Notes: generated by a model from the sequence alone, not told the origin. Shown: positions 1-6,806, counted from the first letter of the stretch. The stretch is 17,424 nt of DNA from an uncultured Clostridia bacterium (GCA_947304065.1 CAMZAI010000032.1:1-17424), one strand, 5' to 3'. A program made the numbers and translations.

Positions 1-588
1 CTGCAGCGGACCGTTCGGATCGCCTGTGGGCGCCGGTATCTTTTTAACGATAGCCTCGAGCACGTCCTCGATATTTACACCGTTTTTGGCGGAAATAAGG
101 GGCGCGTCCTGAGCCTCGATGCCGATCACGTCCTCGATCTCCGCGATAACCCTTTCGGGTTCCGCCGAAGGCAGGTCGATCTTATTGATGACCGGAAAAA
201 CCTCGAGATCGTGGTCCAGCGCCAGATATACGTTCGCCAGAGTCTGCGCTTCGATTCCCTGTGCAGCGTCAACAACGAGCACAGCGCCTTCGCATGCGGC
301 CAGGCTTCGCGAAACCTCGTAGTTAAAGTCTACGTGGCCGGGAGTATCGATCAGGTTAAATATGTACTCGTTGCCGTCCTTTGCCTTATATACGGTGCGC
401 ACGGTCTGAGCCTTGATCGTTATGCCTCTCTCACGCTCGAGATCCATATTGTCGAGCACCTGGTCCTGCATCTCTCTCAAGGTCAGCAGTCCGGTCTTTT
501 CGATGATACGGTCGGCAAGCGTCGACTTTCCGTGATCGATATGGGCTATAATACTGAAATTTCTGATTTTGCTCTGATCTGTTGCCAT
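1..588 (-). CDS. lepA: Elongation factor 4 (LepA), N-terminal part, cut by the window edge
   Basis: This is a translational GTPase that binds the ribosome and is known from its family to act on stalled or mistranslocated ribosomes and in 30S biogenesis. Only the first 196 residues are present, the frame running open to base 1; full-length LepA is about 600 residues. The GTPase signatures are clear: P-loop AHIDHGKS at residues 15-22, DTPGH at 81-85, NKID at 135-138 and SAK at 166-168. The opening (KIRNFSIIAHIDHGKST) is the classic LepA N-terminus and separates it from EF-G and TypA. The start ATG at 586-588 fits the family alignment, although the ribosome binding site before it (AGAAAG) is weak. 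It lies 45 bases downstream of mrp with no terminator between, so it is probably the last visible gene of the ilvN-nucleotidase-mrp-lepA transcript. Identification is near certain. Confidence 0.97.
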   Translation of the reverse strand, partial: MATDQSKIRNFSIIAHIDHGKSTLADRIIEKTGLLTLREMQDQVLDNMDLERERGITIKAQTVRTVYKAKDGNEYIFNLIDTPGHVDFNYEVSRSLAACEGAVLVVDAAQGIEAQTLANVYLALDHDLEVFPVINKIDLPSAEPERVIAEIEDVIGIEAQDAPLISAKNGVNIEDVLEAIVKKIPAPTGDPNGPLQ

Positions 589-633
589 ATAATATCTTTC
601 TGAAACTTGTTATTTTATTAATGCCGAAAATGT

Positions 634-1473
634 TTATTCCTCGAGCGGAAGTACCTTCAGCAGTTCCTCGCATACGGGCTCCATCTCGGGAACCTCGAGA
701 AGCTCTATCTCACCGGCGTCCACGCGAGCGGCGATCTTAGGATCCATAGGAAGGCTCGCAAGGAGCTTAAGTCCGAATTTATCGGCTACTTCCTCGCAGT
801 GGCTCTCGCCGAATACCTGTATCTTCTCATCGCAGTGAGGACATTTAACGTAGCTGTAGTTCTCGATGAGTCCGAGGATCGGGATATTCATCATCTTAGC
901 CATGTTAACGGCCTTTGAAACTACCATCGAAACGAGCTCCTGAGGACTCGTTACCACGATTATTCCGTCAACGGGCAGCGACTGGAAAACGGTGAGCGGT
1001 ACGTCGCCGGTTCCGGGAGGCATATCGACAAACATATAGTCTACCTCATCCCAGAAAACCTCGCTCCAGAACTGCTTAACGGTGCCTGCGATGACAGGTC
1101 CTCTCCAGATAACGGGAGCATCCTCGTTCTGCAGCATCATGTTGATCGAAATGACCTTGATGCCGCTGTGAGTGATGGCGGGAAGAATGCCCATCTCACT
1201 GCCGAGCGCCTGATCATGTATGCAGAAGGCCTGCGGGATCGAAGGTCCGGTAAGATCGGCATCGAGAATAGCTGTCTGGAAGCCCTTTTTCTGCATGAGG
1301 ACAGACAGATATGAGGTTACAAAGCTCTTTCCTACGCCGCCTTTGCCGCTGACAACTCCGATAACCTTTTTAACTACGCTGGCTTCGTTTACCGGAACCT
1401 GAAAACTCTGCGGATTCTGGCGTGACGCGCACTCCTCGCCGCATGTTAAACAATCGTGTGTACACTCTGACAT
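634..1473 (-). CDS. mrp: Mrp/NBP35-family P-loop ATPase, Fe-S cluster carrier
   Basis: The product is 279 residues, a member of the Mrp/ApbC/NBP35 branch of the MinD/ParA-like (SIMIBI) ATPases, which bind and hand over iron-sulfur clusters in the cytoplasm. Visible motifs are the deviant Walker A SGKGGVGKS at 42-50, DADLTGPS at 71-78, the switch II DMPPGTGD at 150-157 and the CPHC pair at 211-214 that in this family bridges a 4Fe-4S cluster between two subunits. The N-terminus adds four cysteines (C4, C8, C11, C15; spacing C-x3-C-x2-C-x3-C), recalling the extra cluster motif of NBP35. I place the start at 1473 rather than at the upstream in-frame TTG or ATG, because AAAGGA sits six bases before it. 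It follows the nucleotidase by 83 bases and precedes lepA by 45. Family assignment is firm; the client protein is unknown. Confidence 0.93.
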   Translation of the reverse strand: MSECTHDCLTCGEECASRQNPQSFQVPVNEASVVKKVIGVVSGKGGVGKSFVTSYLSVLMQKKGFQTAILDADLTGPSIPQAFCIHDQALGSEMGILPAITHSGIKVISINMMLQNEDAPVIWRGPVIAGTVKQFWSEVFWDEVDYMFVDMPPGTGDVPLTVFQSLPVDGIIVVTSPQELVSMVVSKAVNMAKMMNIPILGLIENYSYVKCPHCDEKIQVFGESHCEEVADKFGLKLLASLPMDPKIAARVDAGEIELLEVPEMEPVCEELLKVLPLEE

Positions 1474-1479
1474 AATATT

Positions 1480-1485
1480 TCCTTT
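1480..1485 (-). promoter_or_regulatory. Ribosome binding site deciding the mrp start
   Basis: AAAGGA on the minus strand, six bases before ATG 1471-1473. It argues against the in-frame TTG (1491) and ATG (1488) upstream, because the site itself would lie inside the coding sequence of those longer versions. Confidence 0.75.
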
Positions 1486-1556
1486 CATCAAACAGCCTTA
1501 TTTTACCCGCGATAATACGGGCACGGGCTGATTATTTTTCCTATATCCTTACGGGA

Positions 1557-3020
1557 TTAGTCAACCACCGTTATCCTGCCGTCGACCTTCGCGTCGACAT
1601 TTCTCATGTTAGAGAACAGCTCCTCGTAAATGCCGAGGCATGAAACAGCGACAACTCTGGGCGACTTGATCTTTGAAACCTCTTCGAGCGTGATGTCGAA
1701 AGAAGTATCCATATTGTTGAAATGATAACCCTGAAGGCCAATCTTTAAATGATCGCTGTCCTTTATTTCCTTACCCTTGAAGGTGAACGATTCAAATTTA
1801 TGCCTGCTCTTTGACCATACATAGCGGAAGTCCTTCGAATACTGATAGAATTCCGTGTGTCCGGTCAGATACTCGTCTCTCATTACATAAGAGATCATAT
1901 GACGGAGCTGCTTTCCGGTAACTTCGATCATGTAGAGCGGATCGTCGAACGGGAAGAACTCTCTGAGATCCTGCAAATGAAGGATCGGTCCGAGCTCCGG
2001 GAGTCTCAAAGACCCGGAACCGAGCACCATGATATCAAAACTGGAGTCCGTCTGCATTACGTCCGCAAACAGATTGCCGAGCTCGGTCTCCATGTTTCTG
2101 GCGGGATGCGTGAGCTTTCTCTTAAAGTTCGTGAGAACCGAAAGATACTTTTCATCGGTCTCGGACTTGTAGGCGTTCAGCAGTGTCGTTACATCCTTGT
2201 CGGGCTTGCAGAGCTTTGAATTGATGTCATCAACAAACCACTTGAAGTCCCTGACCTCATGCGAATCCTTATCAAATTGGATCTCGCAGCGGCCCATATG
2301 CGATGAACCGGTTCCAACCTGAACGATCGGAATGCCGTTTACATAGCAGGGTTCCTCGAGCAGCGTATGGGTATGTCCGCCGATGATCAGATCTACATGA
2401 AGCTCCGAAGGGATCAGCGCAGCCAGCTCCTGATCCTTGTCAAAGCCTATATGCGAAAGGATAACCGTATAATCGGTATCCGTGGTCCTGTATGTATCAA
2501 GGATGACCTTGATCTCCTCTGCGGCCGCTCTTACATCGACTACGCTTCCGATGATGTCCTCACTCCTCGTCGAAGCCAGGATCTCATCGGTAATGATCCC
2601 GATGAACATAACCTTGATCCCGCCCTTCTCGAGCTGGATGTAAGGGTTAAACAGACGCACATGGTTTGTCTTGATGAACAGGTTTGCGTTAATGATCGGG
2701 AAACGTGCGCATTTCTCTATAAAGAGCAGATGCGCAAGACCGTAATCCACCTCATGATTGCCGATCGTAACAACATCAGGCATAAGCCTGTTCATAAGCT
2801 CTATGGTCGAAAGGCCCTTGTATTCGCTGTCGATAACGGAGCCTCTGAACATATCTCCCGCGATCGCGAAAAGCGTATTGTCGTTTATCTCACGCTTCTC
2901 CTTAACATAACCCGACATCAGCGAAATGCCGCCGGTAGCGACGCCGTCCACAGCCTCCGGAAGGAACGCGCCGTGAATATCATTTGTATGCAGCAGTGTT
3001 AAATTAATTGTCTCACCCAT
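1557..3020 (-). CDS. Bifunctional metallophosphatase / 5'-nucleotidase family protein, cytoplasmic
   Basis: A 487-residue two-domain protein of the UshA/5'-nucleotidase superfamily, which hydrolyses nucleotides, cyclic nucleotides or UDP-sugars with two metal ions. The N-terminal calcineurin-like phosphoesterase domain shows HTNDIHG (11-17), GDMF (55-58), GNHE (87-90), SHIG (189-192) and GGHTHT (214-219), which together supply the usual metal ligands and catalytic His. The C-terminal nucleotide-binding domain spans about 295-487, with GNLFADVM at 315-322. Where most family members have an NGGxR-type loop, this one has GSGSLR at 334-339, so substrate choice may differ. There is no signal peptide: translation begins MGETINLTLLHTNDIHG, so the enzyme should stay in the cytoplasm, like the YunD-type enzymes and unlike periplasmic UshA. 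Start ATG 3018-3020 has AGGAGAA seven bases upstream. It sits 24 bases downstream of ilvN. The exact substrate cannot be told from sequence. Confidence 0.9.
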   Translation of the reverse strand: MGETINLTLLHTNDIHGAFLPEAVDGVATGGISLMSGYVKEKREINDNTLFAIAGDMFRGSVIDSEYKGLSTIELMNRLMPDVVTIGNHEVDYGLAHLLFIEKCARFPIINANLFIKTNHVRLFNPYIQLEKGGIKVMFIGIITDEILASTRSEDIIGSVVDVRAAAEEIKVILDTYRTTDTDYTVILSHIGFDKDQELAALIPSELHVDLIIGGHTHTLLEEPCYVNGIPIVQVGTGSSHMGRCEIQFDKDSHEVRDFKWFVDDINSKLCKPDKDVTTLLNAYKSETDEKYLSVLTNFKRKLTHPARNMETELGNLFADVMQTDSSFDIMVLGSGSLRLPELGPILHLQDLREFFPFDDPLYMIEVTGKQLRHMISYVMRDEYLTGHTEFYQYSKDFRYVWSKSRHKFESFTFKGKEIKDSDHLKIGLQGYHFNNMDTSFDITLEEVSKIKSPRVVAVSCLGIYEELFSNMRNVDAKVDGRITVVD

Positions 3021-3044
3021 ATTATTCTTCTCCTGTAATTTTTA

Positions 3045-3554
3045 TCAGTCGGACGCAACATTGTCCATATAGTCCTCGGCATCTGCTCGAAGCAGCCCCG
3101 TAATACCGGTGCGGACCATCTCTTTGATCTCGTAATCGTTGAGCATCTTGATGAACGAGTCAAGCTTGTCCTGATTTCCCGTAAGCTCCATCATCATCGA
3201 ATCGTTCGAGACATCGACAACTTTTGCGTGGAATATTTCCGCAAGCGTCGTGAGCGGGGTGCGGCGTTCGATATCGGCGCCTACCTTGATCAGCATAAGC
3301 TCGCGGCATACGGATTCACGGGAACGGAGTTCGTTGATCTCGATGACATCTTCAAGCTTCAGAAGTTGCTGCTTGATCTGCTCGAGGATCGGCTCGTCGC
3401 CGTCCGCAACCACTGTCATTCTCGAAAGTCCCGGATTCTCTGTCTCCGCTACGGTCAGTGAACTGATATTGTAGCCTCTTCTCGAGAACAGGCCCGAAAC
3501 ACGACTCAAAACACCGGAAGTATTCTCAACCAAAATCGAAAAAACCTTGCGCAT
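3045..3554 (-). CDS. ilvN: Acetolactate synthase regulatory (small) subunit
   Basis: A 169-residue regulatory subunit of acetohydroxyacid synthase, the first common enzyme of valine, leucine and isoleucine synthesis; it activates the catalytic subunit and gives feedback inhibition by valine. An N-terminal ACT domain covers about residues 3-77, opening RKVFSILVENTSGVLSRVSG and continuing into a GLFSRRGYNISSL stretch typical of IlvN/IlvH. The C-terminal ALS_ss_C domain covers about 84-157. Length matches the 160-170 residues usual for the short form. Three in-frame starts exist (GTG 3569, ATG 3560, ATG 3554); I choose 3554 because GAGGG lies eight bases before it and alignment begins there. The catalytic subunit ilvB is not adjacent, so this looks like a stand-alone small subunit heading the nucleotidase-mrp-lepA group. 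No T-box or leucine-type leader is visible in the roughly 100 bases upstream. Confidence 0.95.
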   Translation of the reverse strand: MRKVFSILVENTSGVLSRVSGLFSRRGYNISSLTVAETENPGLSRMTVVADGDEPILEQIKQQLLKLEDVIEINELRSRESVCRELMLIKVGADIERRTPLTTLAEIFHAKVVDVSNDSMMMELTGNQDKLDSFIKMLNDYEIKEMVRTGITGLLRADAEDYMDNVASD

Positions 3555-3562
3555 CGCCATTT

Positions 3563-3567
3563 CCCTC
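3563..3567 (-). promoter_or_regulatory. Ribosome binding site deciding the ilvN start
   Basis: GAGGG on the minus strand with an eight-base gap to ATG 3554. For the alternative ATG at 3560 the gap would be only two bases, and for GTG 3569 the site would be inside the gene. Confidence 0.7.
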
Positions 3568-3652
3568 ACTGTAAATTATCAATTACAATCCATATCTAAT
3601 TGACTATATCATATCTTTTCCAAAAAAACTACATGTTTTCTTTTCTGAAAAT

Positions 3653-3702
3653 AAAAAAAGGTGCGGGCAGCAGGGGGAATCATCCTCCCGGCTGCCTGCA
3701 CC
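3653..3702 (-). terminator. Rho-independent terminator of the glycosyltransferase operon
   Basis: Read on the minus strand, GGTGCAGGCAGCC pairs with GGCTGC-type bases on the far arm: the outer stem spans 3660-3671 with 3691-3702 (one G-T pair), then a mismatch, then a further GGGxG/CxCCC inner stem, closed by a short loop near 3679-3683. Seven T follow at once (the A run at 3653-3659 on plus). There is no T run on the plus side, so it acts only on minus-strand transcripts and ends the transcript of the zinc-ribbon membrane protein at 3723, while ilvN starts anew about 100 bases on. Confidence 0.92.
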
Positions 3703-3722
3703 GCAATATCGCCGCTATGTTC

Positions 3723-4175
3723 TCAGGTCTTCTTTATGAATTCGTTTCCGCATCTCTTGCAGGTGATCTGTATGCGTCCTTTCCCTCTCGGAACCCTCAG
3801 CTTCTGTTTGCATTCGGGACATTTGAACACCTTGTATTCGGCGTCGTATACCTTGCCCTTATAGCAGTTGCAGTGAGACCTGTATCCGTCTGAATTATTG
3901 TTTTTCTTACCGAAAGCGCGCCTGAAAGCGTCCAGTATCTTTCCCTTCGCGCAGAGGAACTTATCATTCTCGTATCCGCGCTTGTATATATTCTTTGAGA
4001 ATATCCTGAAATAGCACAAAACAAAGCAAACCAGGCAGATATAAAACGCAATCTGCCATCTGAATACGGTACTGAAGATCATCAGGAGAAGCGTGAAATA
4101 CATCAAAAATCTCCCGAGCTCGTCAAATCCGTATCGCCCGTACATAAATCGGGCGAAGCGATCCCTAAATCTCAT
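3723..4175 (-). CDS. Small membrane protein with a C-terminal zinc ribbon, function unknown
   Basis: I do not recognise a named family. The product has 150 residues: a basic N-terminus (about 1-20), two closely spaced hydrophobic stretches at roughly 22-38 and 42-58 that form a membrane hairpin or two spans, a basic linker, and a C-terminal zinc ribbon with CPEC at 119-122 and CKRC at 139-142. Between the knuckles is KLRVPRGKGR, a pattern seen in many short zinc-ribbon modules of Clostridia. An extra CNC pair (102, 104) lies before the ribbon. With two spans and a basic start, the ribbon probably faces the cytoplasm. It is the last gene of the operon, 33 bases after the second glycosyltransferase and just before a strong terminator, so it may assist polysaccharide synthesis, but that is context only. 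The ATG at 4173-4175 has GGAG ten bases before it. Confidence 0.8.
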   Translation of the reverse strand: MRFRDRFARFMYGRYGFDELGRFLMYFTLLLMIFSTVFRWQIAFYICLVCFVLCYFRIFSKNIYKRGYENDKFLCAKGKILDAFRRAFGKKNNNSDGYRSHCNCYKGKVYDAEYKVFKCPECKQKLRVPRGKGRIQITCKRCGNEFIKKT

Positions 4176-4208
4176 CCGCGGTCAACTCCATTCCGTGCCT
4201 TTGCACTG

Positions 4209-5144
4209 TCATACATAAAATAATAATCCCACATTTCTCAAAAAACCGGATTTAAAGAACCTGTTCTTGAGAATGATAAGCCTTCTCGCGAAGAATCCGG
4301 CGCTCTTAAGCCTTATAAAACTAATAAGATGCCTGCGCTTGTTCTTCGGGAGCATATCTCCGTAAATATCGTAAAACAGCTCCGCCTGATCGTAAGTCTT
4401 GCGAAGGCGTTCCCTCGTATCTTCTTTTCTTACCGCACGGTCCTTTGTGTAGGCCGAAAAACCGGACTGCCCTACCTGATTGTCTCCGTGCTGCCTGTAA
4501 AGGATAACAGGCGTTTTATTGTAGCGTACAACTCCGAAAGCCGAAGCTATAAGAGCCATCCACCAGTCATGATAACGTATCTCGGGGCCGGTCTCATCGA
4601 GAAGCTTTACCAGCGCGTCGTTCATCATGGTCGTGCAGCCGATGCATTTATTCTCGATCAGCATGCGCGAGAACTTGTTCTTCCTGACTTTCAGCTTATT
4701 CGTCCTATAGAACGAGCGGCTGATAAAATTAAGATTCTCATCTACGATGATCGCGTCGTTGAATGACAGGATCGGCATAACAGCGCCTCTTCTGGCCTCA
4801 ATGCGTCTCATCTGCTTTACTGCGAGCGTGATCTTGTCCGAGAGCCATACATCGTCCTGGTCGCAGAACATATAGTAAGATGCCGGCGTCGCTTCGGATA
4901 TCCTCTTCAGATTCGTAAGGAAACTGAGTGTGGAACCCATATTCCGTTCGTTCTTTGTGAGGAAAACCTTGCCGGGATAAGCCTCAACATAGGCTTCGAC
5001 TATCTCGCAGGTATCATCCGTCGAGCAGTCGTCGCACACAAAGACCCTGAAATCCCTGTAAGTCGAATTCAGCAGGGAATCCAGCTGCTCTTTTATATAT
5101 TTGCCGCCGTTGTATGCAGCAAGAATAATATTAACACTGTGCAT
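4209..5144 (-). CDS. GT2-family glycosyltransferase, rhamnosyltransferase-like (RgpB type)
   Basis: A 311-residue cytoplasmic or membrane-attached GT-A fold enzyme of family GT2, which moves a sugar from a nucleotide donor to a growing envelope polysaccharide. It opens with SVNIILAAYNGGKYIKEQL, then has DDCSTDDT at 38-45 and the metal/nucleotide motif DQDDVW at 95-100. HDWW at 192-195 and YRQHGDNQVG at 216-225 complete the pattern typical of rhamnan-type (RgpB-like) rhamnosyltransferases. The C-terminal third is basic with a hydrophobic end, suiting peripheral membrane binding. The frame is open up to 5192, but the true start is ATG 5142-5144: the family alignment begins there and AGAGG lies eight bases upstream, inside the last codons of the preceding gene. 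The gap to that gene is four bases, so translation is probably coupled. Family certain; sugar specificity is a guess by similarity. Confidence 0.9.
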   Translation of the reverse strand: MHSVNIILAAYNGGKYIKEQLDSLLNSTYRDFRVFVCDDCSTDDTCEIVEAYVEAYPGKVFLTKNERNMGSTLSFLTNLKRISEATPASYYMFCDQDDVWLSDKITLAVKQMRRIEARRGAVMPILSFNDAIIVDENLNFISRSFYRTNKLKVRKNKFSRMLIENKCIGCTTMMNDALVKLLDETGPEIRYHDWWMALIASAFGVVRYNKTPVILYRQHGDNQVGQSGFSAYTKDRAVRKEDTRERLRKTYDQAELFYDIYGDMLPKNKRRHLISFIRLKSAGFFARRLIILKNRFFKSGFLRNVGLLFYV

Positions 5145-5148
5145 TAAA

Positions 5149-6018
5149 TCAACCTCTGCCGCTGAAATGCTTACCGCAGAAATAACCTGCATACCTTACC
5201 ATACCGGTGACGATCAGTTTTGCGGCGCATCTGTACTTCTTTTTCTTCATGAAGAACCTGATGCCCGTTCTGATGTATCTGATGCCCTCGCTCTCGCTCC
5301 TGAGATGCTTATAGATCTCGGGATGAGCCTTCTGGTTCAGCGCTATCGTACAGTTGCGGGAGAAATGGTCCCTGAGCGTCATGTTGTGCGAATGATATAC
5401 CTTTGCATCCGCGCAATACTCAACAGTATACCCCGCGTTCAGCGCATTATATGCGAAAATGCCGTCTTCATTGAAATTCGCGCTTTTGTCGAAGCCGCCT
5501 ATCTCTTTATGCAGCGCACTGTTGTATATCGCACAGGTATCCGAGCAAAATATCGCTTTTACTCCGACTGTCTCCAGATCCTTCTTTGTCTGTGTGCGGC
5601 TCTTTGTAGGATAGTTAAAACGTCTGGTGAACTTCTCGATGCTGTCTGCGTTCCCGTAAGCCACCTGCCTCGCGTAAGCTGCAGCTGCTCCGGGCTTGCC
5701 GACTGCAGTCATGAGCGCTTCCGTCATATTTTCATCGAAAGGCACGGCGTCCTGCGTCATGAACAGAACGTAATCGGAAACAGCCTCGTCCATACCTCTC
5801 TGCCTGGTGCCGCCATGCGTGAAATCTGCTTTTTTGACCTGCTCGACGATCACGCTTTGGTCGAGTTTCTTTTTTAATTCCTCAACCTCGGACTCGTCGT
5901 CGGTCGTAAGCAGAACCTTTATCCTGTAAGGCTTTACTTTCTGCTTAAGAAGCATTCCGACTGAACGCTCCAGTTTATCATCCGGTTTATATGCCGGGAT
6001 CACAACTTCAAAACTCAT
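5149..6018 (-). CDS. GT2-family glycosyltransferase, RfbF/rhamnosyltransferase-like
   Basis: A 289-residue GT-A fold glycosyltransferase of family GT2. Key elements in order: FEVVIPAYKPDDKL at the N-terminus, FTHGGTRQRG at 66-75, the TQDA acid motif at 88-91 in place of DxD, FCSDTCA at 157-163, GGFD then NEDG at 183-186, and YHSHN at 208-212. This set is characteristic of the subgroup annotated as rhamnosyltransferases in Firmicute cell-wall polysaccharide loci. The last 35 residues are basic and weakly hydrophobic. I use ATG 6016-6018 rather than the in-frame ATG at 6033, since GAGGG at 6027-6031 gives an eight-base gap. It is the first gene of a three-gene operon with an extended -10 promoter just upstream, and its stop lies four bases before the next glycosyltransferase. 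Donor and acceptor are not known. Confidence 0.9.
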   Translation of the reverse strand: MSFEVVIPAYKPDDKLERSVGMLLKQKVKPYRIKVLLTTDDESEVEELKKKLDQSVIVEQVKKADFTHGGTRQRGMDEAVSDYVLFMTQDAVPFDENMTEALMTAVGKPGAAAAYARQVAYGNADSIEKFTRRFNYPTKSRTQTKKDLETVGVKAIFCSDTCAIYNSALHKEIGGFDKSANFNEDGIFAYNALNAGYTVEYCADAKVYHSHNMTLRDHFSRNCTIALNQKAHPEIYKHLRSESEGIRYIRTGIRFFMKKKKYRCAAKLIVTGMVRYAGYFCGKHFSGRG

Positions 6019-6026
6019 CGGATCCA

Positions 6027-6031
6027 CCCTC
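6027..6031 (-). promoter_or_regulatory. Ribosome binding site deciding the first GT2 start
   Basis: GAGGG on the minus strand, eight bases before ATG 6016-6018. The alternative ATG at 6033 would put this site inside the coding sequence and has no good site of its own (ATTGAATAA precedes it). Confidence 0.7.
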
Positions 6032-6062
6032 ATTTATTCAATATTACTTATACGCATATATG

Positions 6063-6092
6063 ATTATAGCATAGCCTTTGGCTTTTGTTCGT
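6063..6092 (-). promoter_or_regulatory. Extended -10 promoter of the glycosyltransferase operon
   Basis: On the minus strand TGCTATAAT forms a perfect extended -10 element (TATAAT at 6063-6068, TG at 6070-6071). The -35 region 17 bases before is poor (CGAACA), as often tolerated with TGn. The implied transcription start is near 6056, leaving a leader of about 40 bases before ATG 6018. It follows directly after the terminator of the rsmD operon, which supports separate transcription. Confidence 0.65.
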
Positions 6093-6114
6093 TAAATAAA
6101 AATAAACATTCAAT

Positions 6115-6152
6115 AAAAAATAGCCTCCAAAGCCCGCCAAAAGGCTTTGGAG
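6115..6152 (-). terminator. Rho-independent terminator of the rsmD-coaD operon
   Basis: A perfect 10-bp stem, CTCCAAAGCC (6125-6134) with GGCTTTGGAG (6143-6152), and an eight-base loop. On the minus strand it is followed after GCTA by six T (the A run at 6115-6120). It lies about 30 bases beyond the stop of the coiled-coil gene at 6182 and insulates the glycosyltransferase operon. Confidence 0.94.
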
Positions 6153-6181
6153 ACCTTACTAAAGCATATTCTTTAAATGTT

Positions 6182-6787
6182 TCAGCCTTCTGTATCGAAA
6201 TCTTCCTCTTCGTATTCAAGAGACTGCTCTTCGGGATCTGCGTTGAGCGACTCAAAGATCTCCCTGCGGTTCGAAGAAACGGTATCGAGCTTTTCCTTGA
6301 TGGTTCCGAGCAGATTCTCGTTGCGATCCTTGATCTCGTTGTATGAAGACGAAAGAACGCCCTCCACGATGTTCATGATGTCGCCTGCGTATGAAAGCAC
6401 GCCGGTACGTACGTTGTCCGAGAACTCTTCAGCCGAACGTCTTACTTCCTCAGCTTTTGAGGTCGCATCCTGGATCAGATCGTTCGCCTGCTTGTAAGCG
6501 TCCTGCATGATCTTGGTCTCATCGACCATCTGCTGTGCGCGCTCCTTTGCTGCGTTCTCGATCTCCTGAGCCTTTTCCTCTGCCTGCGCGATAATGGTGT
6601 CGCGGTTGGCGATGATCTTCTGATAACGCTTGATCTCATCGGGCGTTCTTCTCTTGAGCTCGTCGATAAGGTCGAGCAGCTGGTCCTTCGGAACTATTAT
6701 CTTTGACTGTGAAAGAGGCGTAGGCTTGCATTCCTCAACAAATTCGTAGATCTCATTGATGAGCTGTTCAATTCTGGTCTGTGACAT
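6182..6787 (-). CDS. Coiled-coil protein, conserved next to coaD, function unknown
   Basis: A 201-residue soluble protein. A short N-terminal segment is followed by a conserved-looking patch (VPKDQLLDLIDELKRRTPDEI, about 32-52) and then a long charged helix from about 53 to 125 rich in A, E, K, Q and R, best read as a coiled coil; a further helical stretch reaches about 180, and the tail is very acidic (EEEDFDTEG). No catalytic motif is visible. Proteins of this kind in Clostridia are often labelled ATPase or V-type ATPase subunit, but I see no nucleotide-binding motif; the coiled coil resembles DivIVA-like or stator-like helices only in composition. It is the last gene of rsmD-coaD, 19 bases after coaD, with an excellent GGGGAG site seven bases before ATG 6785-6787, and a strong terminator follows. 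Confidence 0.85.
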   Translation of the reverse strand: MSQTRIEQLINEIYEFVEECKPTPLSQSKIIVPKDQLLDLIDELKRRTPDEIKRYQKIIANRDTIIAQAEEKAQEIENAAKERAQQMVDETKIMQDAYKQANDLIQDATSKAEEVRRSAEEFSDNVRTGVLSYAGDIMNIVEGVLSSSYNEIKDRNENLLGTIKEKLDTVSSNRREIFESLNADPEEQSLEYEEEDFDTEG

Positions 6788-6806
6788 AATCTTTCTCCCC
6801 TTTAAA

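Noticed and set aside
1500..1545. CCCG / CGGG repeat between the nucleotidase and mrp as a terminator
   Set aside because: The stem is four pairs with no T run on the minus strand; the genes are more likely co-transcribed.
2367..3002. Plus-strand open frame of 211 codons antisense to the nucleotidase
   Set aside because: It lies wholly inside a gene with intact catalytic motifs and has no motif of its own.
3570..3650. Promoter boxes before ilvN such as TATGAT and GATAAT on the minus strand
   Set aside because: Several A+T-rich -10 look-alikes exist but none has a matching -35 at 16-18 bases. A promoter must lie here because a terminator precedes it, but I cannot say which site is used.
5101..5877. 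Plus-strand open frame of 258 codons antisense to the first GT2 gene
   Set aside because: The minus-strand frame carries all GT2 motifs; the plus frame shows cysteine-rich, unpatterned sequence typical of a shadow.
6064..6255. Minus-strand 63-codon frame overlapping the terminator at 6115-6152
   Set aside because: It overlaps the end of the coiled-coil gene and reads through the hairpin and T run, so it is not a gene.
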